Source: Mangrovimonas sp. ST2L15
GTDB lineage: Bacteria; Bacteroidota; Bacteroidia; Flavobacteriales; Flavobacteriaceae
Direction: 5' to 3'
Assembly (NCBI RefSeq): GCF_001280515.1
Contig: NZ_LBIQ01000018.1
Coordinates: forward strand, 82,740 to 146,739
Length of the DNA stretch: 64,000 bases
Shown: piece by piece, positions 41,761 through 51,595 of the stretch
How positions within the stretch are numbered: position 1 is the first letter of the stretch
How the letters are laid out: each line of letters starts with the position of its first letter
The notes under the pieces: model-generated
Seen by the model: only the letters and a program-made list of their open reading frames with translations
Database searches by the model: none
Told to the model about the DNA's origin: nothing
Made by a program: the position numbers and the translations under genes

Positions 41761-42342
41761 TTAAAGTTTTAAAAAATTATTCAAAATTTGAGCCCCCACT
41801 TCGCCACTTTTCTCTGGATGAAATTGGACTCCATAAAAATTATGATAGTTTAGAGCGGAAGCATAAACCAATCCATAATCGGTTTTGGCAATCGCTTGTG
41901 ATCCCAACTCGGCATAATAACTATGCACTAAATATAAATAGGACCTATCTGGAACCTCTTTAAACAAATCTGATTGAAGATCTGTAATAACATTCCAGCC
42001 CATATGGGGTACTTTAACGGAATGGTCAAACCGTTTGACATTTGTATCAAAAATACCTAATCCTTCGGTATCTCCTTCTTCTGTGTAATTACATAATAAT
42101 TGCATTCCCAAGCAAATACCTAAAACCGGTTGTTTTAACTCAGGAATCAATTGATCTAATCCACTTTTTATAAGCATCTTCATGGCACTACCTGCCTCTC
42201 CCACTCCCGGAAAAATGACCTTATCAGCATTTATAATATCCTTTTCATCATGAGTTAAAATGGCATTGACACCCAATCTATTAAAAGCAAATTGAATGCT
42301 TTTAATATTCCCGGCCCCATAATCTATTATCGCTAATTTCAT
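41761..42342 (-). CDS. hisH: Imidazole glycerol phosphate synthase, glutaminase subunit
   Basis: 193 residues, a class I glutamine amidotransferase. The nucleophile Cys is in [11 protein letters not shown], the His-Glu pair in GVQFHPEKS, and the oxyanion-hole region in the [12 protein letters not shown]-terminal segment. It provides ammonia to HisF. The start overlaps the hisB stop by one base. Confidence 0.95.
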   Translation of the reverse strand: MKLAIIDYGAGNIKSIQFAFNRLGVNAILTHDEKDIINADKVIFPGVGEAGSAMKMLIKSGLDQLIPELKQPVLGICLGMQLLCNYTEEGDTEGLGIFDTNVKRFDHSVKVPHMGWNVITDLQSDLFKEVPDRSYLYLVHSYYAELGSQAIAKTDYGLVYASALNYHNFYGVQFHPEKSGEVGAQILNNFLKL

Positions 42343-43478
42343 TAAAGAACCCCTTTTGTAGATGGCAAAATCATTTTATCCACATCTCTTTTAATAGCCA
42401 TTTTTATGGCCTTGGCGAAAGCCTTAAAAATGGCTTCAATTTTGTGGTGTTCATTGCTCCCTTCTGCCTTAATATTCAAGTTACACCTGGCACCATCTGT
42501 AAAAGATTTGAAGAAATGATAGAACATTTCTGTAGGCATTTTTCCAATCATCTCCCGTTTAAAATCAGCTTCCCAAACCAACCAATTTCTACCTCCAAAA
42601 TCTATGGATACCTGAGCTAAACAATCATCCATGGGCAAACAGAAACCATAACGCTCCAAACCTAATTTATCTCCTAATGCTTTATGAAAAACTTTACCTA
42701 ATGCTATGGCTGTATCCTCAATAGTATGGTGTTCATCTACTTCAAGATCTCCCTCTACATTTATCCTTAAATCCAATTGCCCATGCCTAGAAATTTGGTC
42801 AAGCATATGGTCAAAAAATGCCAAACCAGTCGAAATCTCACTTTGTCCCGTTCCATCCAAATTTAAATCAATCGCTATTTGGGTTTCCTTGGTGTTTCTA
42901 ACTATGGAAGCAGAACGGTCAGCTAATTTCAAAAACTTATAAATCGCCTCCCAATCATCCGTTTCTAGAGCAATAAAATCATTTAATTTTTGTCTGTCTA
43001 CCGTTACTTCATCTTCACCCAGATAACTTTCGTTATTAATAAAAATGCCCTTAGATCCAATGTTTTTGGCCAATTCCACGTCTGTTAATCGATCTCCAAT
43101 AACAAAAGAGTTTTCAAGATCATATGCCTCAGAAAAATATTTGGTCAACAAGCCGGTATTAGGCTTTCTGGTTGGGGCATTATCCTTTGCAAAAGTGCGA
43201 TCAATGAATTGCTCTTTGAATACAACACCCTCCGAAGCAAATGTTTCAAGAATCAAGTTATGAACCGGCCAAAAAGTTTCCTCGGGATAGACTTCTGTTC
43301 CCAAACCATCCTGATTGGTAACCATCACCAGTTCGTAATCCAGTTCTTTGGCAATTCTTCCTAAATATTGAAACACTTTTGGATAAAACACCAACTTTTC
43401 AAAAGCATCAATTTGCTCATCTTCGGGCTCTTTTATCAAGGTTCCATCACGATCTATAAATAATACTTTCTGGCTCAT
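42342..43478 (-). CDS. hisB: Bifunctional histidinol-phosphatase / imidazoleglycerol-phosphate dehydratase
   Basis: 378 residues. The N-terminal HAD phosphatase (about 1-165) has [12 protein letters not shown] with the nucleophile Asp and VMVTNQDG; the C-terminal dehydratase (about 180-378) has [27 protein letters not shown] and a later [17 protein letters not shown], the metal-binding His clusters. This fusion carries out steps 6 and 8 and is standard in enterobacteria and Bacteroidetes. It overlaps hisC by 4 bases and hisH by one. Confidence 0.96.
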   Translation of the reverse strand: MSQKVLFIDRDGTLIKEPEDEQIDAFEKLVFYPKVFQYLGRIAKELDYELVMVTNQDGLGTEVYPEETFWPVHNLILETFASEGVVFKEQFIDRTFAKDNAPTRKPNTGLLTKYFSEAYDLENSFVIGDRLTDVELAKNIGSKGIFINNESYLGEDEVTVDRQKLNDFIALETDDWEAIYKFLKLADRSASIVRNTKETQIAIDLNLDGTGQSEISTGLAFFDHMLDQISRHGQLDLRINVEGDLEVDEHHTIEDTAIALGKVFHKALGDKLGLERYGFCLPMDDCLAQVSIDFGGRNWLVWEADFKREMIGKMPTEMFYHFFKSFTDGARCNLNIKAEGSNEHHKIEAIFKAFAKAIKMAIKRDVDKMILPSTKGVL

Positions 43479-44524
43479 ATTATACTTTTTAATGCTAGGA
43501 TTAAATTAGTGTTTTCTTCTGTTGTTCCTACGGTAATTCTCAAACAATTCTCACATAAGACTTGATTTGAACGGTTTCTAACAACGATTCCATTTCGAAT
43601 AAGCTGATTATACCTTTTTGTTGCCTCATCTACCTTGACCAAAATAAAATTGGCATCAGAGGGATATATCTCAGAAATATAAGCGATGCTTCTTAATTCT
43701 CTTTCCAAAACATTTCTTTCTGTTATGATTTGTTGTACTTGGGTTTTAAATACTTCTGTGTTATTCAATTGCTCCAACGCCTTTTGCTGCGTTAATTCAT
43801 TTATATTATATGGAGGCTTTATTTTATTTAAGGTAGAAATAATAAATTCTGAGGCATAACAAATACCCAACCGAATCCCTGCCAACCCATAGGCTTTAGA
43901 CAAAGTTTGGGTTATTACCAAATTTGGAAACTCCTGTAATCTATTAAGCCAACTGCATTGAGAAGAGAAATCTATATAAGCTTCATCAATTACTACAAGT
44001 CCTTTAAACTGTTTCAATAAGCTTTCTATATCTCGTGAATTTAAACTGTTTCCTGACGGATTATTGGGTGAACATATAAACAATATTTTGGTGTCTTCAG
44101 AAATTGAAATTAATATGTCCTCTACCCTTAATTGAAATTCTTCGGATAAATTAACGGCTTTCAATTTCACATTATTGACTTCTGCCAAAACTTGATACAT
44201 CCCATAAGTTGGGGGTAGAATCAATATTTCATCTTGATTGGGTTCACAAAATGCTCGAATTAAAAGATCTAAAACTTCATCACTTCCGTTTCCCAATAAT
44301 ATATTGGCAATCGAAACCCCTTTAAGTTCTGATAATCTTTCCTTTAATTTAGTTTGTTGGGGGTCTGGATATCTGTTCAATCCATTAGAAAATGGATTCT
44401 CATTCGCATCTAAAAAAATAAGATCCTTGTTGAACTCTTTAAACTCATCCCTGGCAGAGGAATACGGTTTTAATGCCATCACCGATGGCCTTACCAAATT
44501 TTTGATCTCATTAATAGTCATCAT
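43475..44524 (-). CDS. hisC: Histidinol-phosphate aminotransferase
   Basis: 349 residues, a class II aminotransferase. [54 protein letters not shown] and the PLP lysine in [16 protein letters not shown] define HisC. It transaminates imidazole-acetol phosphate in step 7. It overlaps hisD and hisB by 4 bases each, so translation is tightly coupled. A second ATG directly after the first is an equally good start. Confidence 0.95.
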   Translation of the reverse strand: MMTINEIKNLVRPSVMALKPYSSARDEFKEFNKDLIFLDANENPFSNGLNRYPDPQQTKLKERLSELKGVSIANILLGNGSDEVLDLLIRAFCEPNQDEILILPPTYGMYQVLAEVNNVKLKAVNLSEEFQLRVEDILISISEDTKILFICSPNNPSGNSLNSRDIESLLKQFKGLVVIDEAYIDFSSQCSWLNRLQEFPNLVITQTLSKAYGLAGIRLGICYASEFIISTLNKIKPPYNINELTQQKALEQLNNTEVFKTQVQQIITERNVLERELRSIAYISEIYPSDANFILVKVDEATKRYNQLIRNGIVVRNRSNQVLCENCLRITVGTTEENTNLILALKSII

Positions 44525-45816
44525 GGCTTATCCGTTTTTAAATCCTTCAATCGAATGGAAACTGCATTTTTATGAGCCGACAAACCTTCTGCTTCAGCCA
44601 TTAATTCTATGGTTTCACCAATATTAAGAAGTCCGGCTTCTGTAATCCTTTGAAATGTGATGCTTTTTGTAAAACTATCCAAATTGACACCTGAATAGGA
44701 CTTACTAAAACCATTGGTAGGTAATGTATGATTCGTCCCAGAGGCATAATCACCAGCACTTTCAGGAGTGTAATTTCCTATAAATACTGAACCAGCATTC
44801 CTAATTCCATTAACGAAATAATCCGCATTTTCCGAACAGATAATAAAGTGCTCCGGACCATATTCATTAATTAAATCCAAAGCCTGATCATTACTTTCCA
44901 ATACTATAAGCCTTGAATTATTAATGGCAGCTTGGGCAATAGATTTTCTTGGAAGTTCTTCTAGCTGAATTCCTATTTCCTGCTCCACTTCTTTTAATAA
45001 CTTCAAAGAAGGTGTGACCAAAATCACTTGACTGTCTCCCCCATGTTCAGCCTGACTCAATAAATCTGAAGCCACATAACTTGCTATAGCAAATTCATCA
45101 GCATAAACCAAAAGCTCACTAGGACCCGCTGGCATATCAATGGCTACATTAAATTTTGTTGCCAACTGTTTGGCAACAGTGACGAACTGATTTCCCGGTC
45201 CAAAAATCTTATAGACCTGAGGAATTGTTTCAGTACCAAAGGTGAGGCCTGCTATCGCTTGAATACCCCCAACTTTAATGATTTTAGTCACGCCACATAA
45301 CTGAGCCGTAAATAAGATTTCATCTGCTAATTTACCTTCTTTATTAGGAGGTGAACACAATACAATTTCTTGGCATCCTGCAATTTTAGCTGGAACAACC
45401 AACATTAATACCGTAGAGAATAATGGCGCACTACCACCAGGTATGTATAATCCTATTTTTTCAATAGGGCGTTTTTCTTGCCAACAGGTAATACCTTTTG
45501 TCGTTTCTACTTCTACTTTACCTGTTTTTTGTGCGGCATGAAACCGTTCAATGTTATTCTTGGCAATTTCAATGGCATCCTTCAAGTTTTGAGGCACCCT
45601 AGAAATTGCTTCCTCCAATTCTTGTTGACTTACCACATAATCAGAAAGATTAACCCCATCAAATATGGAAGTATACTTTAAAACAGCTGTGTCACCATGT
45701 CGTTTGATATCCTCAAAAATCTCTATGACCGTCTTTTCAATGTCTTCAACCTTTTGGGTAGGACGCTTTAAAATTTCTTCCCAGCCTTCTCTTTTTGGAT
45801 TTACTATCGTTTTCAT
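44521..45816 (-). CDS. hisD: Histidinol dehydrogenase
   Basis: 431 residues. Zinc enzyme for the last two oxidations to histidine. Typical segments: YIPGGSAPLFSTVLMLVVPAKIAGC, FGPGNQFVTVAKQL, DMPAGPSELLVYAD, SQAEHGGDSQVILVT with the zinc-binding Gln-His, and EHFIIC with GSVFIGNYTPESAGDYASGTNHTLPT. The gene lies directly after hisG with no spacer and overlaps hisC by 4 bases. Confidence 0.96.
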   Translation of the reverse strand: MKTIVNPKREGWEEILKRPTQKVEDIEKTVIEIFEDIKRHGDTAVLKYTSIFDGVNLSDYVVSQQELEEAISRVPQNLKDAIEIAKNNIERFHAAQKTGKVEVETTKGITCWQEKRPIEKIGLYIPGGSAPLFSTVLMLVVPAKIAGCQEIVLCSPPNKEGKLADEILFTAQLCGVTKIIKVGGIQAIAGLTFGTETIPQVYKIFGPGNQFVTVAKQLATKFNVAIDMPAGPSELLVYADEFAIASYVASDLLSQAEHGGDSQVILVTPSLKLLKEVEQEIGIQLEELPRKSIAQAAINNSRLIVLESNDQALDLINEYGPEHFIICSENADYFVNGIRNAGSVFIGNYTPESAGDYASGTNHTLPTNGFSKSYSGVNLDSFTKSITFQRITEAGLLNIGETIELMAEAEGLSAHKNAVSIRLKDLKTDKP

Positions 45817-46674
45817 TTACAATACCATATTTTCTATTGGACATACTAAAATTCCTTCGGCACCATTGAGTTTAAGCTCATCTATTACTTCCCAAAATTC
45901 ATTTTTATTGATAACCGAGTGTAAAGAACTCCAACCTTCCTTAGCTAAAGGCATAATGGTAGGACTATTCATTCCCGGTAAAATTCTAATAATATCATCT
46001 ATCTTGTCATTAGGCGCATTCAAGAGAACATATTTATTCTGCCTACCTTTTAAAACGGATTGGATACGGAATTGCAAACGCTGTAAAATAGTTTGTTCTA
46101 CCTCGCCAATCTTTGGAGAAACAGCCAATACCGCTTCCGATTTTAAAAGTACTTCTACCTCCTTTAAGTTGTTTTTAAACAAGGTACTGCCACTGGAAAC
46201 AATATCAACAATAGCATCAGCTAAACCTATATTAGGGGCAATTTCTACAGAACCATTAATGATATGTAATTCTGCATTTACGCCATTCTCTTTCAAAAAT
46301 TCCTTAACCGTATTTGGATAAGAAGTAGCAATTCGTTTTCCGTTTAAATCAGAGAGCGTATTATAACTTTTAGATTTTGGAATGGCCACAGATACTTTAC
46401 ATTTTGAAAACCCTAATTTTTCAACTGTCTTTATTTCTCTTCCCTTTTCAAAAAGAACATTTTCCCCTATTATAGCGGCATCCACTACTCCATCATTGAG
46501 ATATTGGGGGATGTCTCCATTTCGTAAATAAAATACTTCGAGAGGGAAATTGGCTGCAGATGCCTTTAACTGATCTTTACCGTTATCTATTGAAATTCCA
46601 ACATCTCTCAGAATTTTCATGGAATCCTCATTAAGTCTTCCAGATTTTTGAACAGCGATTTTTAGTTTCTTCAT
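45817..46674 (-). CDS. hisG: ATP phosphoribosyltransferase, long form
   Basis: 285 residues. It commits PRPP and ATP to histidine synthesis. The N-terminal part has LKIAVQKSGRLNEDSMKILRDVG and the catalytic LNGKRIATSYPNTVKEFLKE, then DAIVDIVSSGSTLFKNNL for phosphate binding. The C-terminal 80 residues are the PII-like regulatory domain found in the long, hexameric HisG_L, which binds histidine for feedback inhibition. So flux is controlled both at the enzyme and by the attenuator upstream. First structural gene of the operon. Confidence 0.96.
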   Translation of the reverse strand: MKKLKIAVQKSGRLNEDSMKILRDVGISIDNGKDQLKASAANFPLEVFYLRNGDIPQYLNDGVVDAAIIGENVLFEKGREIKTVEKLGFSKCKVSVAIPKSKSYNTLSDLNGKRIATSYPNTVKEFLKENGVNAELHIINGSVEIAPNIGLADAIVDIVSSGSTLFKNNLKEVEVLLKSEAVLAVSPKIGEVEQTILQRLQFRIQSVLKGRQNKYVLLNAPNDKIDDIIRILPGMNSPTIMPLAKEGWSSLHSVINKNEFWEVIDELKLNGAEGILVCPIENMVL

Positions 46675-46716
46675 TACTTAATTTTTTTAAGTTGAGTAAA
46701 CCGAAGGATTTAGAAA

Positions 46717-46750
46717 TAAAAAAACCCGTTTGATTTACTCAAACGGGTTT
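46717..46750 (-). terminator. Attenuator terminator in the his leader
   Basis: A perfect 12-bp stem AAACCCGTTTGA/TCAAACGGGTTT (46722-46733, 46739-46750) with a 5-base loop, followed on the minus strand by T-rich sequence (A-run at 46718-46724). It stands between the leader-peptide stop and hisG. Confidence 0.9.
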
Positions 46751-46779
46751 TAAATATCTTGATTTTATTCAATACATTT

Positions 46780-46836
46780 TCAGCTCGCCTGAGTGCAAGT
46801 ATGAAAATGATGATGATGTAATTGAATAAAATTCAT
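46780..46836 (-). CDS. hisL: His operon leader peptide
   Basis: An 18-codon frame on the minus strand, ATG to TGA: MNFIQLHHHHFHTCTQAS. Five of six consecutive codons are His, all CAT. It lies 106 bases before hisG and 30 bases before a strong terminator hairpin. Ribosome stalling at the His codons when charged His-tRNA is scarce would alter the leader fold and let transcription reach hisG. The leader encodes two mutually exclusive pairings, described in the findings. The start is the only ATG in the frame. Confidence 0.88.
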   Translation of the reverse strand: MNFIQLHHHHFHTCTQAS

Positions 46837-46879
46837 GTTTCGTTTTGTATATGCAAATTTTCAAAATAAAAATCCATAT

Positions 46880-46895
46880 ATCCAAATGTTTGGAT
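46880..46895. promoter_or_regulatory. Palindrome near the his promoter
   Basis: ATCCAAA-TG-TTTGGAT, a perfect 7-bp inverted repeat, 44 bases upstream of the leader-peptide start. It may be an operator in the his promoter region or a weak end hairpin for the prohibitin gene; the T-tract after it is broken. Confidence 0.4.
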
Positions 46896-46941
46896 AACAA
46901 TTATAAATTTTTATTAAGTTTTAAATCTGATAATACCTTTT

Positions 46942-47757
46942 TTATTGATCCCCTAAAATTATTGGCATCCCTGAATCTCCAGATCCTATAACAACTACTT
47001 TGCTATTATTAGATTCCGATAGTTTTACTGTGGCTTCAATACCTTTATCTTGAAGTATTTTATCTGTTAAAGAAGCACTTAAGATACGGTTAGCATCTGC
47101 CTTTCCTTGAGCCTCAATAATCTGTCTTTCAGCTTCTTTTTCAGCAGTAACTAATCTAAATTCGTATTCTAGGGATTCTTGTTCTTGTCTAAGTTTGCGC
47201 TCTATTGCGTCTTTAATGGTAGGTGGCAAAGTTACATCTCTAATTAACACATTGTTTAATTGAATATATTGCCTTTCTACTATTTTTTTTGTTTCCTCAA
47301 AAATTTCTTCTTGAATGGCGTCTCGCTTAGTAGAATATAATTGCTCAGGAGTATAACGTCCCACCACGCTTCTCGCTGCACTTCTAATGGCTGGCTGCAA
47401 AACTCTGCTTAAATAGTTTTCACCTTTCTCATTATGTAATTTTCCTAAATTCTTTACATCTGGCTCATATAATACAGAGGCATCTAACTTTATATCTAAT
47501 CCGTTAGATGACAAAACCGACATTTTTTCTGGAATTTCCTGTTGGCGAGTTTCATAGTCGATAACTCTATTCCATGGAGCTATTATATGAAAGCCCGGTC
47601 CAAGCGGAGCTTTATCCGAATCTACTCCATCTCCTAAAGTTTCATATAATACAGCAGCATGACCAGCATCAATAGTGACTGTAGATTTTGCTAGGATAAT
47701 GATTAAAAAAATAAGTGCTGCAATGGCAGGAACTGCCACTTTTGGTAATCTCTCCAT
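46942..47757 (-). CDS. Prohibitin/SPFH-domain membrane protein
   Basis: 271 residues: an N-terminal transmembrane helix (about 9-27), then an SPFH/Band 7 domain (about 30-190) with KAPLGPGFHIIAPWNRVIDYETRQQE and LQPAIRSAARSVVGRYTPEQLYSTKR, a coiled coil (about 175-235) and a short tail. The protein is like mitochondrial prohibitins, which form large rings that scaffold membrane proteases. It is the last of a three-gene run with fabG and the VWA protein (10-base gap). Confidence 0.88.
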   Translation of the reverse strand: MERLPKVAVPAIAALIFLIIILAKSTVTIDAGHAAVLYETLGDGVDSDKAPLGPGFHIIAPWNRVIDYETRQQEIPEKMSVLSSNGLDIKLDASVLYEPDVKNLGKLHNEKGENYLSRVLQPAIRSAARSVVGRYTPEQLYSTKRDAIQEEIFEETKKIVERQYIQLNNVLIRDVTLPPTIKDAIERKLRQEQESLEYEFRLVTAEKEAERQIIEAQGKADANRILSASLTDKILQDKGIEATVKLSESNNSKVVVIGSGDSGMPIILGDQ

Positions 47758-47767
47758 GATAAAAAAT

Positions 47768-49801
47768 TTAAATTAGTCCGTTATATTTTCTGATAAACCA
47801 CTCAGCACCAAGTAGTAACACAACCAATGCCAAAAGGTATTTCCAGTCTATTAAAGGTACAACAATTCTATTGTTTTTCAAGAGAGGTTTGTAGCGATTA
47901 TCTTCTAATAAATCATTAATGATCTGATCATAATCATCAAAAAAAAAGCTTTTACCTTGACTTTGGGAAGCCACTTGATTTAACTTGGTAATTTCGGCAT
48001 TCAAGAATTGTTGTTCCACATTGTAATCTAAAATTTTAAAGCTTCCGGAGGTGGAAATATTTTCATCCACTGCCTTGACCGTAAAACTATAATCGGATGG
48101 TGGCAAATTGCTTAAATCAACTTCAAAAAAGTTATTTTTCAATACCAATGGATAGGTAGTTACCTGTTCACTATTTTCATCCTTTATAACAACTTCTAAT
48201 GGCTCCCTTTGATCAAACTCATAGTTCTTATTGAAGTATTGGGCCTTTAAAGAAATGTTATTATTACCCTCATAAAAAGATTCGTAATCAACTGTTAATC
48301 TACTCTGCTTTTTGGTTGACGCCAAATACTGAATCAACTTACCTAAAAATGTATCAAATTCTGAAAACGATTTGGAATTCAGATACGTTTGGGCTCTCCA
48401 TTTCCAGATTCCTTCTCCCAATAATAAGGCATACCGATTTTGATTTCTTTCAAATGTGGCCAGCAAAGGTTTTTCTGTTGAAACACTTCCTATTCTTTGA
48501 AATAACAAAGGATTTGCTGCTATTTGATAATCTACCTCTCCAAACGTTGATTGCAAAGGCGGAAAAGATTCAAAATCAATTTCTTCTATCAAAAAGTTAG
48601 AATAACCTAGATTCAGGTAAGCTAGATAATCCTCTTTTTGATTGGTAACCGTTTGCTTAAAACCTAGATCCAAAGAATTCAAAAAGTTCCAATCGGTATG
48701 AGTGCCTGTGATATAAAATACATTTCTGGAAAAATCATTGAATGATTCAAATACCCTTTTAAAGGTGGTATTAGGTTGATAAGCAATGACTAATTGATAA
48801 TTATCAATATTCTCTAAAAAAGCTCCTGGTGTTAAAATTGTAGCTTCCCGTTGTTCGTTGCTCTCAATGGCCTTTTTTAAAGCACCTAGATCGGGATGCC
48901 TAATAGCACTAACCAAAGCCACATTGGTCTTTTGGTCAATGACTTCAACTGCAAAATTTTTAGTGTTATTAACCGTATTCTTTTCATGCTCCAAAGGAAT
49001 GATTTCGGCATGATAGGTAAACACTCCAACTTGATTAGCCGATAAATAAAAATTTAATACTTCAGAATTATCATCAGGAGAAAAAGTGACATTTTTTGAG
49101 AAAACCGTTGTATTCCCGACAGTTACTTTAAACGTTGAACTAACAGTTTCTTCGCCATTATAAACCAGTATGGCCTCTACTGGGAATCGATTCTTCAGAA
49201 ATGCATACTTATTGACATTCAATTTTTGAATTTTCAAATCACTATACACTGTAGAATCTCCAAGAATTATCGGATAAACCGATTGTCCATATTTTTCAGA
49301 AGTAAAAGAATAATCTCCACCATAGGTTTGATTTCCATCAGTGACTAATATCGTTGGCGCATTTTCCTGTCTGTAAATCTGAGTTAAATCTGAAAATACC
49401 CGATCTAAATTCGTTTGTTTTCCTTTAAAATCAAGAGTATCAAGTTCCGTTAAATCTTCACTAAACGCATACCAATCAAAATGAAACCTTTCCTTTAATT
49501 CATCATTGTTATCTATACTTTCAATCAATCTCTTAACTTGGTTATCATGTTCAAGATAAGCGACAGAATTGGAATTATCTACAGCAACAACCAAAGTCGG
49601 TTTTTCTTCATAAGAAACCACCTTCTCAAACCTTGGATTAACCAATAACAAGCACAGCAAAAAAACGGACAGGAATCTTATTCCTATCAAGATCCAATTT
49701 ATGGTGCCTTGGTTCTTTCTTTGGTATTTATACTGAAAAAGCGCTAATAAAAGCGCTATGATTCCAGATAATATGATATAAAATATGGTTTCTAAAGACA
49801 T
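47768..49801 (-). CDS. Membrane protein with VWA-like domain
   Basis: 677 residues: two N-terminal transmembrane helices (about 3-22, 36-57), a von Willebrand A-like domain (about 68-190) with the MIDAS motif DNSNS, the Asp of LVTDGNQT and a TNLDRVF segment, then a long beta-rich periplasmic region and a C-terminal transmembrane helix (about 655-672). It resembles BatA/B-like proteins of Bacteroidetes but is not a standard member. Metal-dependent adhesion or complex assembly is likely. Located 3 bases after fabG and 10 before the prohibitin gene. Confidence 0.75.
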   Translation of the reverse strand: MSLETIFYIILSGIIALLLALFQYKYQRKNQGTINWILIGIRFLSVFLLCLLLVNPRFEKVVSYEEKPTLVVAVDNSNSVAYLEHDNQVKRLIESIDNNDELKERFHFDWYAFSEDLTELDTLDFKGKQTNLDRVFSDLTQIYRQENAPTILVTDGNQTYGGDYSFTSEKYGQSVYPIILGDSTVYSDLKIQKLNVNKYAFLKNRFPVEAILVYNGEETVSSTFKVTVGNTTVFSKNVTFSPDDNSEVLNFYLSANQVGVFTYHAEIIPLEHEKNTVNNTKNFAVEVIDQKTNVALVSAIRHPDLGALKKAIESNEQREATILTPGAFLENIDNYQLVIAYQPNTTFKRVFESFNDFSRNVFYITGTHTDWNFLNSLDLGFKQTVTNQKEDYLAYLNLGYSNFLIEEIDFESFPPLQSTFGEVDYQIAANPLLFQRIGSVSTEKPLLATFERNQNRYALLLGEGIWKWRAQTYLNSKSFSEFDTFLGKLIQYLASTKKQSRLTVDYESFYEGNNNISLKAQYFNKNYEFDQREPLEVVIKDENSEQVTTYPLVLKNNFFEVDLSNLPPSDYSFTVKAVDENISTSGSFKILDYNVEQQFLNAEITKLNQVASQSQGKSFFFDDYDQIINDLLEDNRYKPLLKNNRIVVPLIDWKYLLALVVLLLGAEWFIRKYNGLI

Positions 49802-49804
49802 AAA

Positions 49805-50551
49805 TTATGTTAACATTCCACCATCAACATTAATGGTTTGCCCTGTTACATAAGCACTTAAGTCACTGGCTAAGAACACACAAGCATTTGCAACATCTTC
49901 AGGAGTTCCGCCACGTTTTAATGGAATAGAATCCCTCCAACCTTGAACTGTTTTCTCATCTAATTTACCAGTCATTTCAGTTTCGATAAATCCTGGTGCA
50001 ATCACGTTACTTCTAATATTTCTACTTCCTAATTCTAACGCTACCGATTTTGAAAAACCTATGATTCCAGCTTTGGAAGCAGCATAATTAGTTTGTCCAG
50101 CATTTCCTTTTACTCCAACTACAGAACTCATATTGATAATAGAGCCTTTTCTTTGTTTAAGCATGGTTCTTTGAACAGCCTTAGTCATATTAAAGACTGA
50201 CTTCAAATTAACTTCAATCACCTTGTCAAAATCTTCCTCGCTAATGCGCATCAATAAATTATCTTTGGTAATTCCAGCATTATTAACCAATATATCCACT
50301 GAACCAAACTCAGCAACGACATCATCTACCAATTTCTGAGCTTCATTAAAATCGGCGGCATTACTTTGATATCCCTTAACTTTTACTCCGTAAGTTTCCA
50401 AGTCCTTTTCCAATTGTTGAGCTGCCCCCACAGAAGAACTAAAAGTAAATGCTACATTGGCTCCATGTTGAGCAAAGGTCTCTGCAATTCCTTTACCGAT
50501 TCCTCTACTTCCACCAGTGATAATTGCTGTTTTTCCTTCTAATAATTTCAT
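49805..50551 (-). CDS. fabG: 3-oxoacyl-ACP reductase
   Basis: 248 residues, a short-chain dehydrogenase. It reduces 3-oxoacyl-ACP with NADPH in fatty-acid elongation. Motifs: TGGSRGIGKGIA for cofactor binding, NNAGITKDNLLMR typical of FabG, the catalytic Ser in INMSSVVGVKGNAGQ and YAASK with the Tyr-Lys pair, and PGFIETEMT. It heads a three-gene run (fabG, VWA protein, prohibitin) with 3- and 10-base gaps. Upstream is the sucD terminator. Confidence 0.95.
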   Translation of the reverse strand: MKLLEGKTAIITGGSRGIGKGIAETFAQHGANVAFTFSSSVGAAQQLEKDLETYGVKVKGYQSNAADFNEAQKLVDDVVAEFGSVDILVNNAGITKDNLLMRISEEDFDKVIEVNLKSVFNMTKAVQRTMLKQRKGSIINMSSVVGVKGNAGQTNYAASKAGIIGFSKSVALELGSRNIRSNVIAPGFIETEMTGKLDEKTVQGWRDSIPLKRGGTPEDVANACVFLASDLSAYVTGQTINVDGGMLT

Positions 50552-50606
50552 TTGATTTTAAAAAAATAGTTGTTGTTCAAATATACTAATAACAAATTGA
50601 CGAAAT

Positions 50607-50636
50607 AAAAAAAACCTCACAATATTGCGAGGTTTT
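50607..50636 (-). terminator. Terminator of sucD
   Basis: AAAACCTC/GAGGTTTT (50611-50618, 50629-50636) with a CAAT/ATTG inner stem; minus-strand T-tract from the A-run on the left. Confidence 0.78.
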
Positions 50637-50655
50637 CAATACTATTTAAAAAGAA

Positions 50656-51528
50656 TTACCCGACTACTTCGGCTACTTTTTTACCGATTTCAGCAGGAGA
50701 ATCCACTACGTGAATTCCACATTCTCTCATAATTTTCTTTTTTGCTTGGGCCGTATCATCGCTTCCACCAACTATAGCGCCAGCATGTCCCATGGTTCTT
50801 CCAGCAGGAGCAGTTTCACCAGCTATAAAACCAACGATAGGTTTTTTACTTCCGCTTTCTTTATACCATTTGGCAGCATCAGCTTCCAATTGACCACCAA
50901 TCTCACCAATCATAACCACAGCTTCCGTTTCAGGATCATTGACCAATAATTCCACAGCCTCTTTGGTAGTAGTACCGATAATTGGATCTCCTCCAATTCC
51001 AATAGCCGTTGTGATTCCTAAACCTTGTTTCACTACTTGGTCTGCCGCTTCATAAGTAAGGGTCCCTGATTTTGAAACAATACCAACTTTTCCTTTCTTG
51101 AAAACAAAACCTGGCATAATACCAACTTTTGCCTCTTCTGGAGTAATAACACCAGGACAGTTAGGGCCTATTAAACGGCAATCTTTATCTTTAATATAAT
51201 CAGCAGCTTTAATCATATCTGCCACTGGAATACCTTCTGTAATGGTAATGATTACCTTGATTCCTGCATCGGCAGCTTCCATAATAGCATCAGCAGCAAA
51301 TGCTGGCGGAACAAAGATAATAGTTGTGTCTGCCCCTACTTGATCAACAGCTTCTTTAACGGTATTAAATACAGGTTTATCCAAATGCTTTTGACCTCCT
51401 TTTCCTGGAGTAACACCACCAACTACGTTGGTACCGTAATCAATCATTTGACCAGCGTGAAAGGTACCTTCACTACCAGTAAATCCTTGAACTATTATTT
51501 TTGAATCTTTATTAACTAAAACGCTCAT
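50656..51528 (-). CDS. sucD: Succinyl-CoA synthetase, alpha subunit
   Basis: 290 residues. CoA-binding N-terminal motif [53 protein letters not shown], and the phosphorylated His in [13 protein letters not shown]. It forms the TCA-cycle enzyme with SucC, which is not adjacent here; such separation of sucC and sucD is usual in flavobacteria. The gene has its own promoter box and terminator. Confidence 0.96.
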   Translation of the reverse strand: MSVLVNKDSKIIVQGFTGSEGTFHAGQMIDYGTNVVGGVTPGKGGQKHLDKPVFNTVKEAVDQVGADTTIIFVPPAFAADAIMEAADAGIKVIITITEGIPVADMIKAADYIKDKDCRLIGPNCPGVITPEEAKVGIMPGFVFKKGKVGIVSKSGTLTYEAADQVVKQGLGITTAIGIGGDPIIGTTTKEAVELLVNDPETEAVVMIGEIGGQLEADAAKWYKESGSKKPIVGFIAGETAPAGRTMGHAGAIVGGSDDTAQAKKKIMRECGIHVVDSPAEIGKKVAEVVG

Positions 51529-51558
51529 TTATGATAGATTTATATTTTTTTTCGAAAA

Positions 51559-51566
51559 CAAATTTA
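51559..51566 (-). promoter_or_regulatory. -7 box of sucD
   Basis: TAAATTTG on the minus strand, an exact TAnnTTTG match 30 bases before the sucD ATG. No clear -33 TTG at the usual spacing. Confidence 0.42.
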
Positions 51567-51595
51567 AATTAATACTTAATTAAATTAAAGGTTTT

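Noticed and set aside
45665..46321. 218-codon plus-strand frame opposite hisD-hisG
   Set aside because: Shadow of two certain his genes, crossing their junction, with Ser/Phe-rich composition typical of antisense frames in AT-rich DNA.
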